A program made the translations under genes and the position numbers. Shown here piece by piece: positions 46,362 to 55,502 of a stretch of DNA of 64,000 nucleotides. Each line of letters starts with the position of its first letter. Position 1 is the first letter of the stretch. A model generated the notes under the pieces. The model searched no databases and had not been told where the DNA came from. It worked only from the letters and a program-made list of their open reading frames with translations. Source of the stretch: Psychrobium sp. MM17-31 (GTDB taxonomy: Bacteria; Pseudomonadota; Gammaproteobacteria; Enterobacterales; Psychrobiaceae); the NCBI RefSeq assembly GCF_022347785.1, contig NZ_JAKRGA010000003.1:62001-126000 (forward strand), read 5' to 3'.

Positions 46362-47774
46362 TTATAAGCTACTGGCATATTCAAACAGTGCTCTGAGAAT
46401 TGCCATTTTTCGTTCATCATTCTCGTGTTCCATGGCAAGACTTTCAAGCTCGTAAGCATAGCTTTGGCCATCCATTGTCGATAGGCGGTAGTCATTCCAA
46501 CGTTTTTGCTCTTCCATCGATAGGGTAAGTGGATAATTACGAGCGCGGTAGCGAAAGAACATTTCATCGAGACGCGTATCTTCAAAATGGCATTCTAATG
46601 CTGCTAGCTGCTCTGGTGGTGTTTGCACCACACGCTCCATCGCGGCTTTATCGTGACTTGAAAAGAAGCCGCCGCTATAGAGCATCAAGTCTGGATTAGT
46701 CTCTGACGCGTGTTCACTTTCTATTTGATAAACCTGAACGACTTTTTCACGCAGCTGTGGGTTTGAGGTAAGCATATCGAGGTTTGTGCGACATAACGCG
46801 CGATCGATACCGTGTTGGTCTGCTGCTTCCTTAGTGAGTGTTTTTGCAGGTGCGATAACAGGGCACTTGTTGCTGTGTACCAGTTTCAATCCAATTGGCA
46901 ATAATTCACCAAGTTCGCTGCGCTTGGTATACATTCGTTCACTAATCTCAGGGGGCGTTAACTCCAGTAGCGGTGATAAATCCATATTGAGATTTACGCA
47001 AATTACGGCGTTTTTGTTTACTGGGTGATAAGCAAGCGGCGCGATATAAGTGGCACAGCCAGATGTTGCAGGTAGCTTAGAACTAATATGAACCAGCGGC
47101 GTGAAGTTTACCAAATCAAAATACTTATTGACCTCGGCTTTGCGGCGTAGATTGTAAACGAAATCAAATAACGTAGGTTGTTTTTCTTTGATAAGTTTTG
47201 CTATCTCGATGGTGGCAATGACATCACTAATGGCATCATGAGCACCTTCATGACTAATGCCATTAGCGGCAGTTAATAGCTCTAAGCGAAAGCTTACAAC
47301 ACCATCATCATTCGTCGGCCAGTTAATGCCTTCTGGACGCAGTGCGTAACAGGTGCGCACTAAATCGATGATGTCCCAGCGACTACAGCCATTTTGCCAT
47401 TCACGGGCGTAGGGATCTTGAAAATTACGATAAAGAGTTTGACGCGTGATTTCATCGTCAAAGCGAATGTTGTTATAACCCGCTACGGTGGTGTTTGGCT
47501 CACTAAATAGCGCATTAATCTTTTCGATAAATTGGGTTTCAGGCATGCCCAAACGATTGACTTTTTGAGGCGTAAGGCCTGTAACAAAACACGCGCCAGG
47601 GGCAGGGAGGTAGTCGTTGGCTAGTTCACAATACAGCTCGATAGGTTCGCCAATAATGTTTAAATCGAGATCGGTGCGAATTGCAGCAAATTGTGCTGGA
47701 CGGTCGCGGCGTGTATCAGCGCCCCAAGTTTCGTAGTCGTGCCACAAAATCGTAGGCTGAGAGAAATTATTCAT
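46362..47774 (-). CDS. sbcB: Exodeoxyribonuclease I
   Basis: A processive 3'-5' exonuclease on single-stranded DNA, in recombination and mismatch repair. The 470-residue product has the DEDDh exonuclease domain starting TILWHDYETWGADTRRDRPAQ (catalytic D13 and E15), the later GYNNIRFDDE and HEGAHDAISDV motifs, an SH3-like region and a C-terminal helical domain. Length matches E. coli SbcB (475). It has no operon partner on its strand. Confidence 0.95.
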   Translation of the reverse strand: MNNFSQPTILWHDYETWGADTRRDRPAQFAAIRTDLDLNIIGEPIELYCELANDYLPAPGACFVTGLTPQKVNRLGMPETQFIEKINALFSEPNTTVAGYNNIRFDDEITRQTLYRNFQDPYAREWQNGCSRWDIIDLVRTCYALRPEGINWPTNDDGVVSFRLELLTAANGISHEGAHDAISDVIATIEIAKLIKEKQPTLFDFVYNLRRKAEVNKYFDLVNFTPLVHISSKLPATSGCATYIAPLAYHPVNKNAVICVNLNMDLSPLLELTPPEISERMYTKRSELGELLPIGLKLVHSNKCPVIAPAKTLTKEAADQHGIDRALCRTNLDMLTSNPQLREKVVQVYQIESEHASETNPDLMLYSGGFFSSHDKAAMERVVQTPPEQLAALECHFEDTRLDEMFFRYRARNYPLTLSMEEQKRWNDYRLSTMDGQSYAYELESLAMEHENDERKMAILRALFEYASSL

Positions 47775-47852
47775 GCAATAGTTTATCTAACGGTTAATGG
47801 TGAGAGTCTAACAGCATTGATAAATATCGCTAGATATTAACGAATTAGTGAT

Positions 47853-47880
47853 TAAAAAAGGCGCTGTTCAGCGCCTTTAT
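47853..47880 (-). terminator. Terminator after the PAS chemoreceptor gene
   Basis: On the minus strand AAGGCGCT, a short loop, AGCGCCTT and a run of six T. Confidence 0.8.
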
Positions 47881-47886
47881 ATAACC

Positions 47887-49431
47887 TTATCCCTTAAATT
47901 GGAGGATCAGCCCTTGCTGCTCCCGCAGTTTTTCCAATAAGTTGAGGCTGAGCTCTGTTGCTTCTCGGCCGTGCTCTTCACTTTGGGTGGACATGTCGGA
48001 GATAGCTATCACGTTTTGGTTCACTTCTTCGGCAACCACTGCTTGCTGACCGATGGCTTCAGAAATCTGCTGACTTATAGCGGCAATATCACTGACTTCG
48101 TGATGTACTTTGGCTAACGATTCCCCCGTTTGTTTTGAAAGCTCAACACAAGCGTCGGACAATCTATTACCTTCGTTCATCGCTTGGGTCGCATTGTCAG
48201 ACTCTTGCATAAGCTGGGCTAATAGATCGTCGATTTCTTTGGTCGATTGTTGAGTTCGTTGGGCGAGGGCGCGTACTTCATCAGCAACTACTGCAAAACC
48301 ACGGCCCTGTTCGCCGGCTCGCGCCGCTTCAATCGCTGCGTTGAGTGCGAGAAGATTTGTCTGCTCTGCAATAGAGCTGATTTCATTTGACACCGATTCA
48401 ATGGAGCGACAACCAGAGGTTAAATTATCGATAGCGTTGTTAACTTCACTGAGTTGATTAGATAGCTGATTAATCGCTTGGCCAGTTCTGTTAACCTGCT
48501 CTTGGCCTTCACTACTAATCTTAAGTCCTTCGTGGCTTGCTTGTGCTGCTTGACTAACTGTTTGGGTGATTTCTTGCACCGTCGCTGACATTTCGTTGGA
48601 CGCAGCAGCAACTTGTTCTGTTTCGTGGCGTTGCTCACTTAAGATTTGAGACACATTACTGCCACGTTCTGAAGACTGCTGAGCAGTTTGGTTGATGCTA
48701 CCTGAAATATCGCTAACGCGGCCAACTATGGCAGCAATCTCTGCTTGACGCTTCTTAAACGCAAGCTCTATTACGCCGATATCGTCGTTGTTGCCGGAGT
48801 AAAGATAAGTCATCAGGGGATTGTCAAAAATGTCTTTAGCCATTCCTACTACTTTGACATATTTCTGGCGCCAGCTATAAAACAGCGCACTTGTCCCAAC
48901 TGCTAGCAGTGTCATTAAAACACTACCAACATTAATACCGCTTAAAACTAGGTTTGCTAATGATGCAACGGTTGTTAATAACAGCGCGGCTAGAACCCAT
49001 TTAGTTTGGTCTGTTTGTGCAGTGGCTTGACGAGGAATATTGCCTGATTTAAGGCGGGGATAAATAGCATTTGCACGGTTAACTACGTCATCATCTGGAC
49101 AAGTTCGCACTGATTGATATTCGTGAATTTTTCCATTTTCATCTTTGATGGGGGTTACAAAGGCATTTACCCAATAGTAATCGCCATTTTTACAACTGTT
49201 TTTTACTGGTCCCATCCATGATTTGCCAGCTTGTATAAAACTCCATAAGTCTTTGAAGGCTGCTTTGGGCATATCGTCATGGCGTACCATGTTATGCGGA
49301 TTACCAACCATTTCGTCCAATGAATAACCAGCAATGTCACAGAAATGCTGATTTGCATACTTGATTCGACTGTCTAAATCCGTTGTAGACAACAGAATAT
49401 CAGACTTCGAAAATTTCTGTTCTTTACTCAT
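47887..49431 (-). CDS. PAS-domain methyl-accepting chemotaxis protein (Aer-like)
   Basis: A 514-residue transducer without a periplasmic sensor. The N-terminal PAS domain (about 12-115) contains [22 protein letters not shown] and [14 protein letters not shown], typical of Aer-like energy or redox sensors. A short membrane hairpin follows near 160-205, then the signalling domain with [20 protein letters not shown] and [16 protein letters not shown]. The start MSKEQKFSK (ATG at 49431) is chosen over an in-frame start 28 codons earlier because the conserved Aer-type N-terminus begins there. Confidence 0.9.
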   Translation of the reverse strand: MSKEQKFSKSDILLSTTDLDSRIKYANQHFCDIAGYSLDEMVGNPHNMVRHDDMPKAAFKDLWSFIQAGKSWMGPVKNSCKNGDYYWVNAFVTPIKDENGKIHEYQSVRTCPDDDVVNRANAIYPRLKSGNIPRQATAQTDQTKWVLAALLLTTVASLANLVLSGINVGSVLMTLLAVGTSALFYSWRQKYVKVVGMAKDIFDNPLMTYLYSGNNDDIGVIELAFKKRQAEIAAIVGRVSDISGSINQTAQQSSERGSNVSQILSEQRHETEQVAAASNEMSATVQEITQTVSQAAQASHEGLKISSEGQEQVNRTGQAINQLSNQLSEVNNAIDNLTSGCRSIESVSNEISSIAEQTNLLALNAAIEAARAGEQGRGFAVVADEVRALAQRTQQSTKEIDDLLAQLMQESDNATQAMNEGNRLSDACVELSKQTGESLAKVHHEVSDIAAISQQISEAIGQQAVVAEEVNQNVIAISDMSTQSEEHGREATELSLNLLEKLREQQGLILQFKG

Positions 49432-50088
49432 AACAACTTCTCGCAAAAAATAAAAATATTCCTGATAACTTCTCTCAATCCTTAGTTGAAATTTCGAAAA
49501 GTCTCTACCTAACAATAAAAATCATATCGACTTACTAGATAAAAGTATTGCTCTAAATCAGTAAATAACGCCTTTTTTATTAATTATTTCTTACAAAATA
49601 ATTAACACGCTGGCTGAAACGGTGATGTAGCGCACGTTTCAGTGAGTTTTAAAAGTGTGAAAATTTGTTGATATTTTTTTGTTTATAAAACCAACAGCTT
49701 AATCCTTTTTTCTTATCATATTTAATTTTTCTAATCCTTAAGTTTGTTATAACCGTCGTAGTATTGATAACAAAAAGTTATTAATGAGTCAGAATTAGGA
49801 AATGATTGCACGATAATCGAACTTATTAAGTTGCAAATACAAAGTGATTAGGCAGCTAGCAAATTGAGATGATAGACTCGCCCTTGTTTACGGTAATATT
49901 TATTAACCTGAAGTCGGGATAATAAACGCCTCTTTTTGAAAACTCTTTTCACCGCCATCTGCGTTAAATCTGCTTGGATTAGCAAGCTATCGAAGAAATG
50001 GCTCATCAGAAAGAATATAGATAACTTATCGATACTGTTTATCTGATATCATCTCTTAATCCAAACTAAGGTCAATGAAGAAGTAAAA
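49432..50088. other. Gene-free gap of 657 bases
   Basis: Left part (49432-49900) is very AT-rich and holds the presumed chemoreceptor promoter region plus a perfect 8-pair hairpin CTGAAACG/CGTTTCAG (49614-49642). The right part is the repeat element copy B (49904-50074), listed separately. No coding frame stands out on either strand. Confidence 0.6.
49904..50074 (-). repeat. Dispersed MITE-like repeat, copy B (171 bp, inverted relative to copy A)
   Basis: Reading on the minus strand, it matches 14137-14333: ATATCATCTCTTAA (50046-50059) is the exact complement of the block at 14152-14165, and CGTTAAATCTGCTTG (49962-49976) matches 14263-14277 with one mismatch. The ends (TAACCTGAAGTCGGGAT at 49904 and TTAATCCAAACTAAGGTCA at 50074) are imperfect inverted repeats of each other. 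Copy B ends 14 bases before the ATG of the thioredoxin-like gene, so any promoter of that gene must lie inside the element or upstream of it. Confidence 0.7.
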
Positions 50089-50520
50089 ATGAGCTCTATA
50101 ACTCTAGATTGCAATTTTTGTAAAACCGCAAATAAATTCCCGTTGGCGGAATTGGACCAATCTCGTCAGTGTAATAAATGTGCAAAGCCGATTACTGATG
50201 GTGTCGTCATTGAGATGTTACCGCATCATTTCATGCCATTGTCACGCGCTAAGCGTCCCTTAATTATTTTTATGTCGGGACCCAATTGCTCTATCTGTAA
50301 GAGTTTTTCAGAAACCTTTGCAAAATCCGCGCAGAAGTTTAATAAAAAGGTCCGATTTGCTCATGCCTATCTACTTAAGCATAAGGCATTGGTATCAAAA
50401 TATAAGATAAGAGGGGTTCCGACGATTGCACTATTTAAGCAAGGCAAGCTTCAGTCAATGGTTAACGGCGGCATGCGCCCAAAAGAGCTTATAAATTTTA
50501 TCAATAATTCACTGTCCTAA
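50089..50520 (+). CDS. Thioredoxin-like protein with N-terminal zinc ribbon
   Basis: A 143-residue protein organised like thioredoxin 2 (TrxC). Cysteine pairs C8/C11 and C28/C31 form a putative zinc ribbon, and the thioredoxin fold follows with active site C67-S-I-C70 (GPNCSICK) in place of the usual WCGPC. The cis-proline region GVPTIALFKQGK and KELINFI at the end are intact. The altered active site should change its redox potential. No signal peptide, so cytoplasmic. GAAGAAG upstream of the ATG serves as ribosome-binding site. Confidence 0.8.
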   Translation: MSSITLDCNFCKTANKFPLAELDQSRQCNKCAKPITDGVVIEMLPHHFMPLSRAKRPLIIFMSGPNCSICKSFSETFAKSAQKFNKKVRFAHAYLLKHKALVSKYKIRGVPTIALFKQGKLQSMVNGGMRPKELINFINNSLS

Positions 50521-50571
50521 CAGCGTGGTCATTAGGTATAATCGGCCGCAAATTTTTATCGGGTAACACTT

Positions 50572-51294
50572 GTGGTTGATATTTCATTTTATAACATCGT
50601 CGTGCCAATTTTGGCGATTTCACCTTTTGTCTCGTTGGCAATTATTTGTTTGATTCTCAAGAAAGGGCAGCTATGTCCTGGACAGCACAGCAGGATCCAA
50701 GGTGAGCTGATTACCATTTGGACGGTAGTTTTTGTGTCGTTAATGATGGCCGCGGAAACTCATTTGTCGTCTTGGATAATAGCTATTGGTGTTATTGGCG
50801 GTATCTACGGTATTTTATTGAGTATTTGGCAAGGTAAGTTGCCCAACAAGCGTGCTATCCCTGATAGGGCAATTTATGGTGCCTTGGTTCCTGTTGGGAG
50901 CTATGCCCTTGGCGTTTTAATTTATCAATCAAATCTATTTGTGCTGTTACCTGTTGTTATCACCGGCAGTGTTTTAGCCCAATTGCTATTAGTTAAAGCG
51001 AAGCATCGCTTAGAGGCATTTAATCGTCTATTACCCATGATAGGAGTAATAGCGAGTGTAGTTAGTCTCGTTATTCTCGCTTGGTTGCTTGGCGCAAATG
51101 AAAGTGCTGAAATCTTTAGTCAAATTACGCCTGAGCTTTATTGGTTCTTTGGATTTTTAGCCGGTGGGTTAGCGCTGTGGCTATTACCATTATTTTCTTC
51201 TAATGAACAAAGTTACAAATTATTGGGTATCGCGACATTTTTGACCCTAATTTCACAAATTTTAGTTTACGAAGTTATTGTTATTATTGGATAA
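50572..51294 (+). CDS. Polytopic membrane protein of unknown function
   Basis: I do not recognise the family. The 240-residue protein has about seven hydrophobic segments (near 5-30, 45-62, 67-88, 103-121, 125-142, 155-175, 190-212 and 218-238), with few charged residues between them. The start is GTG at 50572. A TATAAT at 50537-50542 is a likely -10 with a weak -35. It lies between the thioredoxin-like gene and the spondin locus; it could belong to that locus, but nothing in its sequence says so. Confidence 0.7.
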   Translation: MVDISFYNIVVPILAISPFVSLAIICLILKKGQLCPGQHSRIQGELITIWTVVFVSLMMAAETHLSSWIIAIGVIGGIYGILLSIWQGKLPNKRAIPDRAIYGALVPVGSYALGVLIYQSNLFVLLPVVITGSVLAQLLLVKAKHRLEAFNRLLPMIGVIASVVSLVILAWLLGANESAEIFSQITPELYWFFGFLAGGLALWLLPLFSSNEQSYKLLGIATFLTLISQILVYEVIVIIG

Positions 51295-51342
51295 TTTAGA
51301 TTGTTATAATTTTGTGATAATTAGCGAATAATTTCGGGATAT

Positions 51343-51384
51343 TTGCTTCCTATGATTAGTGCAACACTAAATCAAAGGAAGCAA
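51343..51384 (+). promoter_or_regulatory. Hairpin over the ribosome binding site of the first spondin gene
   Basis: TTGCTTCCT (51343-51351) is perfectly complementary to AGGAAGCAA (51376-51384), and the inner GATTAGTG/CACTAAATC extends the stem through one bulge. The right arm contains AAGGAAG, the Shine-Dalgarno of the gene at 51389. The fold would hide it, so translation could depend on unfolding. Confidence 0.55.
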
Positions 51385-51388
51385 TATC

Positions 51389-52102
51389 ATGAATAATAAG
51401 AAGACCTTAGTTTCAACAACCATCGCCGGTGTAATGGCGTTATCCGCATTTTCTGCCTCAGCTGCAGATCTTTCTATTAAAGTTACCAACCTTACTCACG
51501 GTATCGCGTTCACGCCATTGCTAGTAGCAAGCCATGATGCAGACACGCATTTATTTAAGAGTGGTGAAGCTGCTTCTATGGCGCTGCAAAAAATGGCAGA
51601 GGGTGGTGCTATTGACGATTTAGCCGACGAAGTTACAACCGCAGGTGGCCATGTGGTGAAAAACCCACACGGTAAGTTATTAATGCCAGGTGAAACGACT
51701 GAAGCATTCGATTTTAACACCATGGATGACACGCATTTATCATTAACAGCAATGTTATTACCAACCAATGACGCGTTCGCGGGCACGGATAGTTGGAAAA
51801 TCCCAACTGAAGCTGGAACTTATACCTTTACCGTTAATGCTTATGACGCAGGTACAGAGGCGAACAACGAACTATATGTTGCTGGTGCTGGCGCTCCTGG
51901 CGCATTAGGTATTCCAGCATTTCCTGTAGGTACGCCGGGCACAAACGGTAGCGGTTTAGCTACTGAAGATACCAATAAAATGGTCCATATTCACCCTGGC
52001 AACGTGGGTGATGCTATGGCTGATGGTGGTAAAAGTGACTTAGATAATACAGTACATCGTTGGTTAAACCCTGTATTACGAGTGACTGTGACTGTGAAAT
52101 AA
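51389..52102 (+). CDS. Spondin-domain periplasmic or secreted protein
   Basis: A 237-residue exported protein. The signal peptide (about 1-26, ending SASA before ADLSIKV) is followed by a Spondin_N-type domain: IKVTNLTHGIAFTPLLVASHD, GEAASMALQKMAEGG, MLLPTNDAFAG, VNAYDAGTEANNE and VHIHPGNVGD. In bacteria such proteins are of unknown function. The next gene encodes a paralogue as a lipoprotein, and a two-component system follows, so the four probably form one regulated envelope unit. Confidence 0.82.
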   Translation: MNNKKTLVSTTIAGVMALSAFSASAADLSIKVTNLTHGIAFTPLLVASHDADTHLFKSGEAASMALQKMAEGGAIDDLADEVTTAGGHVVKNPHGKLLMPGETTEAFDFNTMDDTHLSLTAMLLPTNDAFAGTDSWKIPTEAGTYTFTVNAYDAGTEANNELYVAGAGAPGALGIPAFPVGTPGTNGSGLATEDTNKMVHIHPGNVGDAMADGGKSDLDNTVHRWLNPVLRVTVTVK

Positions 52103-52112
52103 GGAGTTGGTT

Positions 52113-52853
52113 ATGAGCAAGTTAGCAAATAGCAAAAAATCACTTATCGCATTGGCATGTCTATCGGCTGTGACGTTGGCTGGTTGTGGCGGTAGTTCGA
52201 GTTCGTCTACACCTGCGCCGACTCCAACTCCGACCCCAACGCCTACACCGGCTCCGACTTATGAGTATGAAGTGACCGTAACAAATTTAACGAGCAACCA
52301 GCCGTTATCACCAATTACGATCTTAACTCACGCTGATGACGTTAAAACCTTCGCGGTCGGCGAAAAAGCAAGTACAGCATTAGAAGTATTGGCTGAAGCG
52401 GGCGATAACAAAGACGTATTGGCGCTCGATGGCATCGTTAATAAAGCCAGTGGTAGCGATCCAGTTGGTCCTGGCGCAACCTTCACCCAAACGATTGAGA
52501 CACAGGCCACTGATATTAATTTATCTATTTTGTCTATGTTAGTGAATACAAATGATGCCTTTACAGGTCTTAATGGTCACAACCTAGCAAACTACGCTGT
52601 AGGCGACAGTATGTCATTTCGTTTAAATGTTTATGATTCTGGCACCGAAGCGAACACTGAGACAGAAGCATCGATACCCGGCCCAGCCGCAATGGGTGAA
52701 GGGTTCAATGCCGCGCGTGACGATCTTAATGACTTTGTCACTATGCATCCGGGTGTAGTTAGTCAAGATGACGGCTTACCAACTTCTGTGTTAAATGCGT
52801 CGCATCGTTTTGACAACCTAGTTGCAAGGGTAAGCATTAAACGAACTAAGTAA
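52113..52853 (+). CDS. Spondin-domain lipoprotein
   Basis: A 246-residue paralogue of the preceding gene. The start ATG at 52113 has AGGAG six bases upstream; the in-frame TTG at 52107 is less likely. The signal peptide ends in LAGC with lipidated C25, then a serine run and a Pro-Thr repeat linker (about 32-48), and the Spondin_N-like domain (EYEVTVTNLTSNQPLSPITIL, MLVNTNDAFTG, VYDSGTEANTE and VTMHPGVVSQ). It is probably tethered to the outer membrane by the flexible linker. It lies 10 bases after the first spondin gene and 13 bases before the response-regulator gene. Confidence 0.82.
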   Translation: MSKLANSKKSLIALACLSAVTLAGCGGSSSSSTPAPTPTPTPTPTPAPTYEYEVTVTNLTSNQPLSPITILTHADDVKTFAVGEKASTALEVLAEAGDNKDVLALDGIVNKASGSDPVGPGATFTQTIETQATDINLSILSMLVNTNDAFTGLNGHNLANYAVGDSMSFRLNVYDSGTEANTETEASIPGPAAMGEGFNAARDDLNDFVTMHPGVVSQDDGLPTSVLNASHRFDNLVARVSIKRTK

Positions 52854-52866
52854 GAAGGAAACAATC

Positions 52867-53565
52867 ATGAGCCAGCGAATATTGATAGTTGAAGATGAAA
52901 TCGATTTGGCAAATCTAATCGAAATCACCTTAATCAACGCTGGCTTTGTTGTGAGGAAAGCTAACAACGGCCGAGCAGGATTGGAAGCAGCGCTCTCAGG
53001 CAACTATGATCTCATCATGTTGGATATTATGTTACCCGAGGTAGATGGCTTAGAAATCTGCCGCCAAGTTAGACTGACGGATCCTTCCACACCTATCGTT
53101 ATGCTGACAGCCCGTGATACAGAGACGGATCGTATTATGGGCCTAAACATGGGCGCCGATGATTACTTGACTAAGCCCTTTAGTATTCGCGAACTCGAAG
53201 CAAGAGTTCGCGCCATGTTTCGACGGGTTCAAGCAAACAATGCGGCGCCTAGTGTTTCTCAAGATTTGGTGTTTGGGGATCTCTGTATTGAGCCACAACG
53301 CCATAAAGTTACTTTTCAAAACGCAGCCATTGAATTGACCTCAACCGAATTTGATTTGATTCACTTTTTAGCGAGCAATCCTGGGCAGGTGTTTAGTCGC
53401 AGTCAATTGCTTGATTCTGTATGGGGCTACAACCACCTTGGCTACGAACATACCGTAAATTCTCATATCAATCGCTTACGCGCGAAACTTGAAGCCTGTA
53501 AAAGTCTGCCGAAAGTCGTTCACACCATTTGGGGCGTTGGCTACAAATTTGAATATTTGGCGTAA
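52867..53565 (+). CDS. OmpR-family response regulator
   Basis: A 232-residue regulator with receiver domain (about 3-118; phosphoacceptor D53 in IMLDIMLPE, conserved K in YLTKPFSIREL) and a winged-helix DNA-binding domain (about 135-230, ending VHTIWGVGYKFEY). Target genes are not visible, but the adjacent spondin genes are obvious candidates. It sits in tight series with the spondin lipoprotein gene and the kinase gene. Confidence 0.93.
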   Translation: MSQRILIVEDEIDLANLIEITLINAGFVVRKANNGRAGLEAALSGNYDLIMLDIMLPEVDGLEICRQVRLTDPSTPIVMLTARDTETDRIMGLNMGADDYLTKPFSIRELEARVRAMFRRVQANNAAPSVSQDLVFGDLCIEPQRHKVTFQNAAIELTSTEFDLIHFLASNPGQVFSRSQLLDSVWGYNHLGYEHTVNSHINRLRAKLEACKSLPKVVHTIWGVGYKFEYLA

Positions 53566-53577
53566 AGGAACTTAACG

Positions 53578-55089
53578 ATGACTATTTTCAAAGGCATTAC
53601 CTTTCGACTAAACGTATTATTCGTACTCGTTTTTTTAAGCATCACGCTAATGTTTTTGTGGTTTCTTGAAAACTCGTCTAAGAGCTACGAACAGCAGGCG
53701 ACCCAAGCGCTGCATCAAGAACTTGCGGCCCATATGTTAGTTGAGGCACAAATTCTCAAAGACGGTGAAATCGACCCTAAGGCCTTAAAGTATACCTTTC
53801 ACAATATGATGCTGCTAGGGCCGGCGTTCGAGATATACGTTACTGATACTCAAGGCAAACTCTTGGCACATGCTGCAGAAGAAGGAAAAATCAAACGCAC
53901 CAGTATCGATTTAAAGCCAGTAAAGTCGTTTATTGGTCCACAAGTACAGTTTCCGCTACTTGGTGATGATCCTCGTCATCCAAGTCGCAAGAAAATCTTC
54001 TCTGCTGCACCAATTAACTATCAAGGACAGTTACAAGGTTACCTCTATGTCATTATTGGCTCAGAGTTAGAAGACAAGATTATTGCAAATCTAACTAATA
54101 ATAAGCTGCTAAGTGAATCCTTAATCCTTGGTGGCTCTGCGTTGTTGTTTGCACTGTTTGTTGGCACCATTTTGGTATGGCTAATCACACGACCTTTAAC
54201 AAAAATGACCTGCAACGTACTGATGTATCAACAACAGCAACTGTGGCATAAGAATCAACGGCTAAACCTTGTAAAGAGCTCGACATCTTGGACTAGCTCT
54301 AATGAAGAAGTTGCGCTTGCAACCGTGATCGATGAAATGTCAGAGCAGATCTCCGAGCAACTAGAACAGCTTAAAGTAAAGGACATCCAACGCAAAGAGC
54401 TGTTGTCGTATATTTCTCACGATTTACGTACGCCACTTTCTTCGCTCACAGGCTACATCGAAACATGGCAAAAGCAATTTGCAGCGAAAGCGGATGAAAG
54501 CAGTGCGCACTACATCGATGTCGCTCATCGCAATGCGTTGGTGCTGAGTGGTTTAGTTGAACAAGTGTTCGAACTGGCGCACCTAGAAACTGGTAGTGTT
54601 GAATTGCATCGAGAGCCTATTGCGGTTGCCGAGCTAGCTCAGGACATCATGGATTCATTTGATTTACGTGCTAAGGAAGCAGGTGTTGAACTCGACGTTA
54701 GCCCGAAGGACACGTCCTTGCAAGTGGATGCAGATATCGCAAAACTCGAACGAGTATTTGGTAACTTAGTCGCAAATGCTATTAGACACACTCCACCTGG
54801 CGGGCGTATTGTCATCCGTTTTGATTTAGTCAACTTTGACAATCAAGAAAAGGTCCACATTACCGTGCAAGATAGTGGTGTGGGGATCAGTAAAGATCAA
54901 TTACCACGAGTGTTTGAAGCACACTTTAGGGCGAGTAATAAAGTAGACAGTGAGACGGGAAATGCTGGGCTTGGCTTAGCTATCGTTAAAGCGTTATTGG
55001 CACTCCACCAAAGTGATATCGAAGTTGAAAGCGAGGAGCAGGAGGGGACAAGCTTTAGTTTCTACTTACCTAGATATCGTATCCAATAA
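53578..55089 (+). CDS. Sensor histidine kinase
   Basis: A 503-residue membrane kinase, partner of the preceding regulator. Two membrane segments (about 10-30 and 181-203, LGGSALLFALFVGTILVWLI) enclose a periplasmic sensor of about 150 residues. HAMP-like linker, then the H-box with H281 (SYISHDLRTPLSSL), N-box NLVANAIRH, G1-box DSGVGIS and G2-box GLGLAIVKALL. The signal is unknown; the location of spondin proteins at or beyond the membrane suggests an envelope or surface cue. Confidence 0.93.
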   Translation: MTIFKGITFRLNVLFVLVFLSITLMFLWFLENSSKSYEQQATQALHQELAAHMLVEAQILKDGEIDPKALKYTFHNMMLLGPAFEIYVTDTQGKLLAHAAEEGKIKRTSIDLKPVKSFIGPQVQFPLLGDDPRHPSRKKIFSAAPINYQGQLQGYLYVIIGSELEDKIIANLTNNKLLSESLILGGSALLFALFVGTILVWLITRPLTKMTCNVLMYQQQQLWHKNQRLNLVKSSTSWTSSNEEVALATVIDEMSEQISEQLEQLKVKDIQRKELLSYISHDLRTPLSSLTGYIETWQKQFAAKADESSAHYIDVAHRNALVLSGLVEQVFELAHLETGSVELHREPIAVAELAQDIMDSFDLRAKEAGVELDVSPKDTSLQVDADIAKLERVFGNLVANAIRHTPPGGRIVIRFDLVNFDNQEKVHITVQDSGVGISKDQLPRVFEAHFRASNKVDSETGNAGLGLAIVKALLALHQSDIEVESEEQEGTSFSFYLPRYRIQ

Positions 55090-55103
55090 ATCAATAAGAA
55101 AAT

Positions 55104-55132
55104 AATTAAGGCCAGTATCATTGGCCTTAATT
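55104..55132. terminator. Possible bidirectional terminator between kinase gene and glpE
   Basis: AATTAAGGCCA and TGGCCTTAATT are perfectly complementary around a seven-base loop, between convergent genes. T content after the stem is moderate, not a clean run. Confidence 0.6.
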
Positions 55133-55148
55133 CTATTTCTAGTTTAGG

Positions 55149-55460
55149 TTATTTAGAACGCTGATAATTCTCATAGGCTTCAAAACCGCCATCGAGAGAA
55201 TAAGATTCTTCAAATCCTCGCTCAAATAAAAACTGCGCGACACCTTGACTGCTGATCCCGTGATAGCAACAAACCACCAATGGTTCGTCCATATCCAATT
55301 CGCTTAGATGCTGTTCTAAATTACCTTGATTGAGATTAAAGGCATTAGGGATGTGAGAAAGCGCGAACGTCTGAGGGTCGCGCGTATCGACGATATTGAC
55401 TTTGGTGCCTTCGCTTATCAATTGCTCTAATTGTGGAACGGTTAAATGTTGAAACGCCAT
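55149..55460 (-). CDS. glpE: Thiosulfate sulfurtransferase GlpE
   Basis: A 103-residue single-domain rhodanese, transferring sulfane sulfur from thiosulfate to an acceptor in the cytoplasm. The active-site loop is CYHGISS with catalytic C65, and the conserved FSLDGGFEAY-like end (YSLDGGFEAYENY) matches E. coli GlpE. It is the only gene in its transcript, with no glp genes beside it. Confidence 0.93.
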   Translation of the reverse strand: MAFQHLTVPQLEQLISEGTKVNIVDTRDPQTFALSHIPNAFNLNQGNLEQHLSELDMDEPLVVCCYHGISSQGVAQFLFERGFEESYSLDGGFEAYENYQRSK

Positions 55461-55502
55461 TATAAATCCTGACTCTTAACGGTTGTAATACTGGTTTTAA
55501 CG

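Noticed and set aside
52209-52259. Pro-Thr codon run read as a mobile or phase-variable repeat
   Set aside because: The codons vary (CCG, CCA, CCT with ACT, ACC, ACA), so it is a protein linker rather than a slippage-prone DNA repeat.
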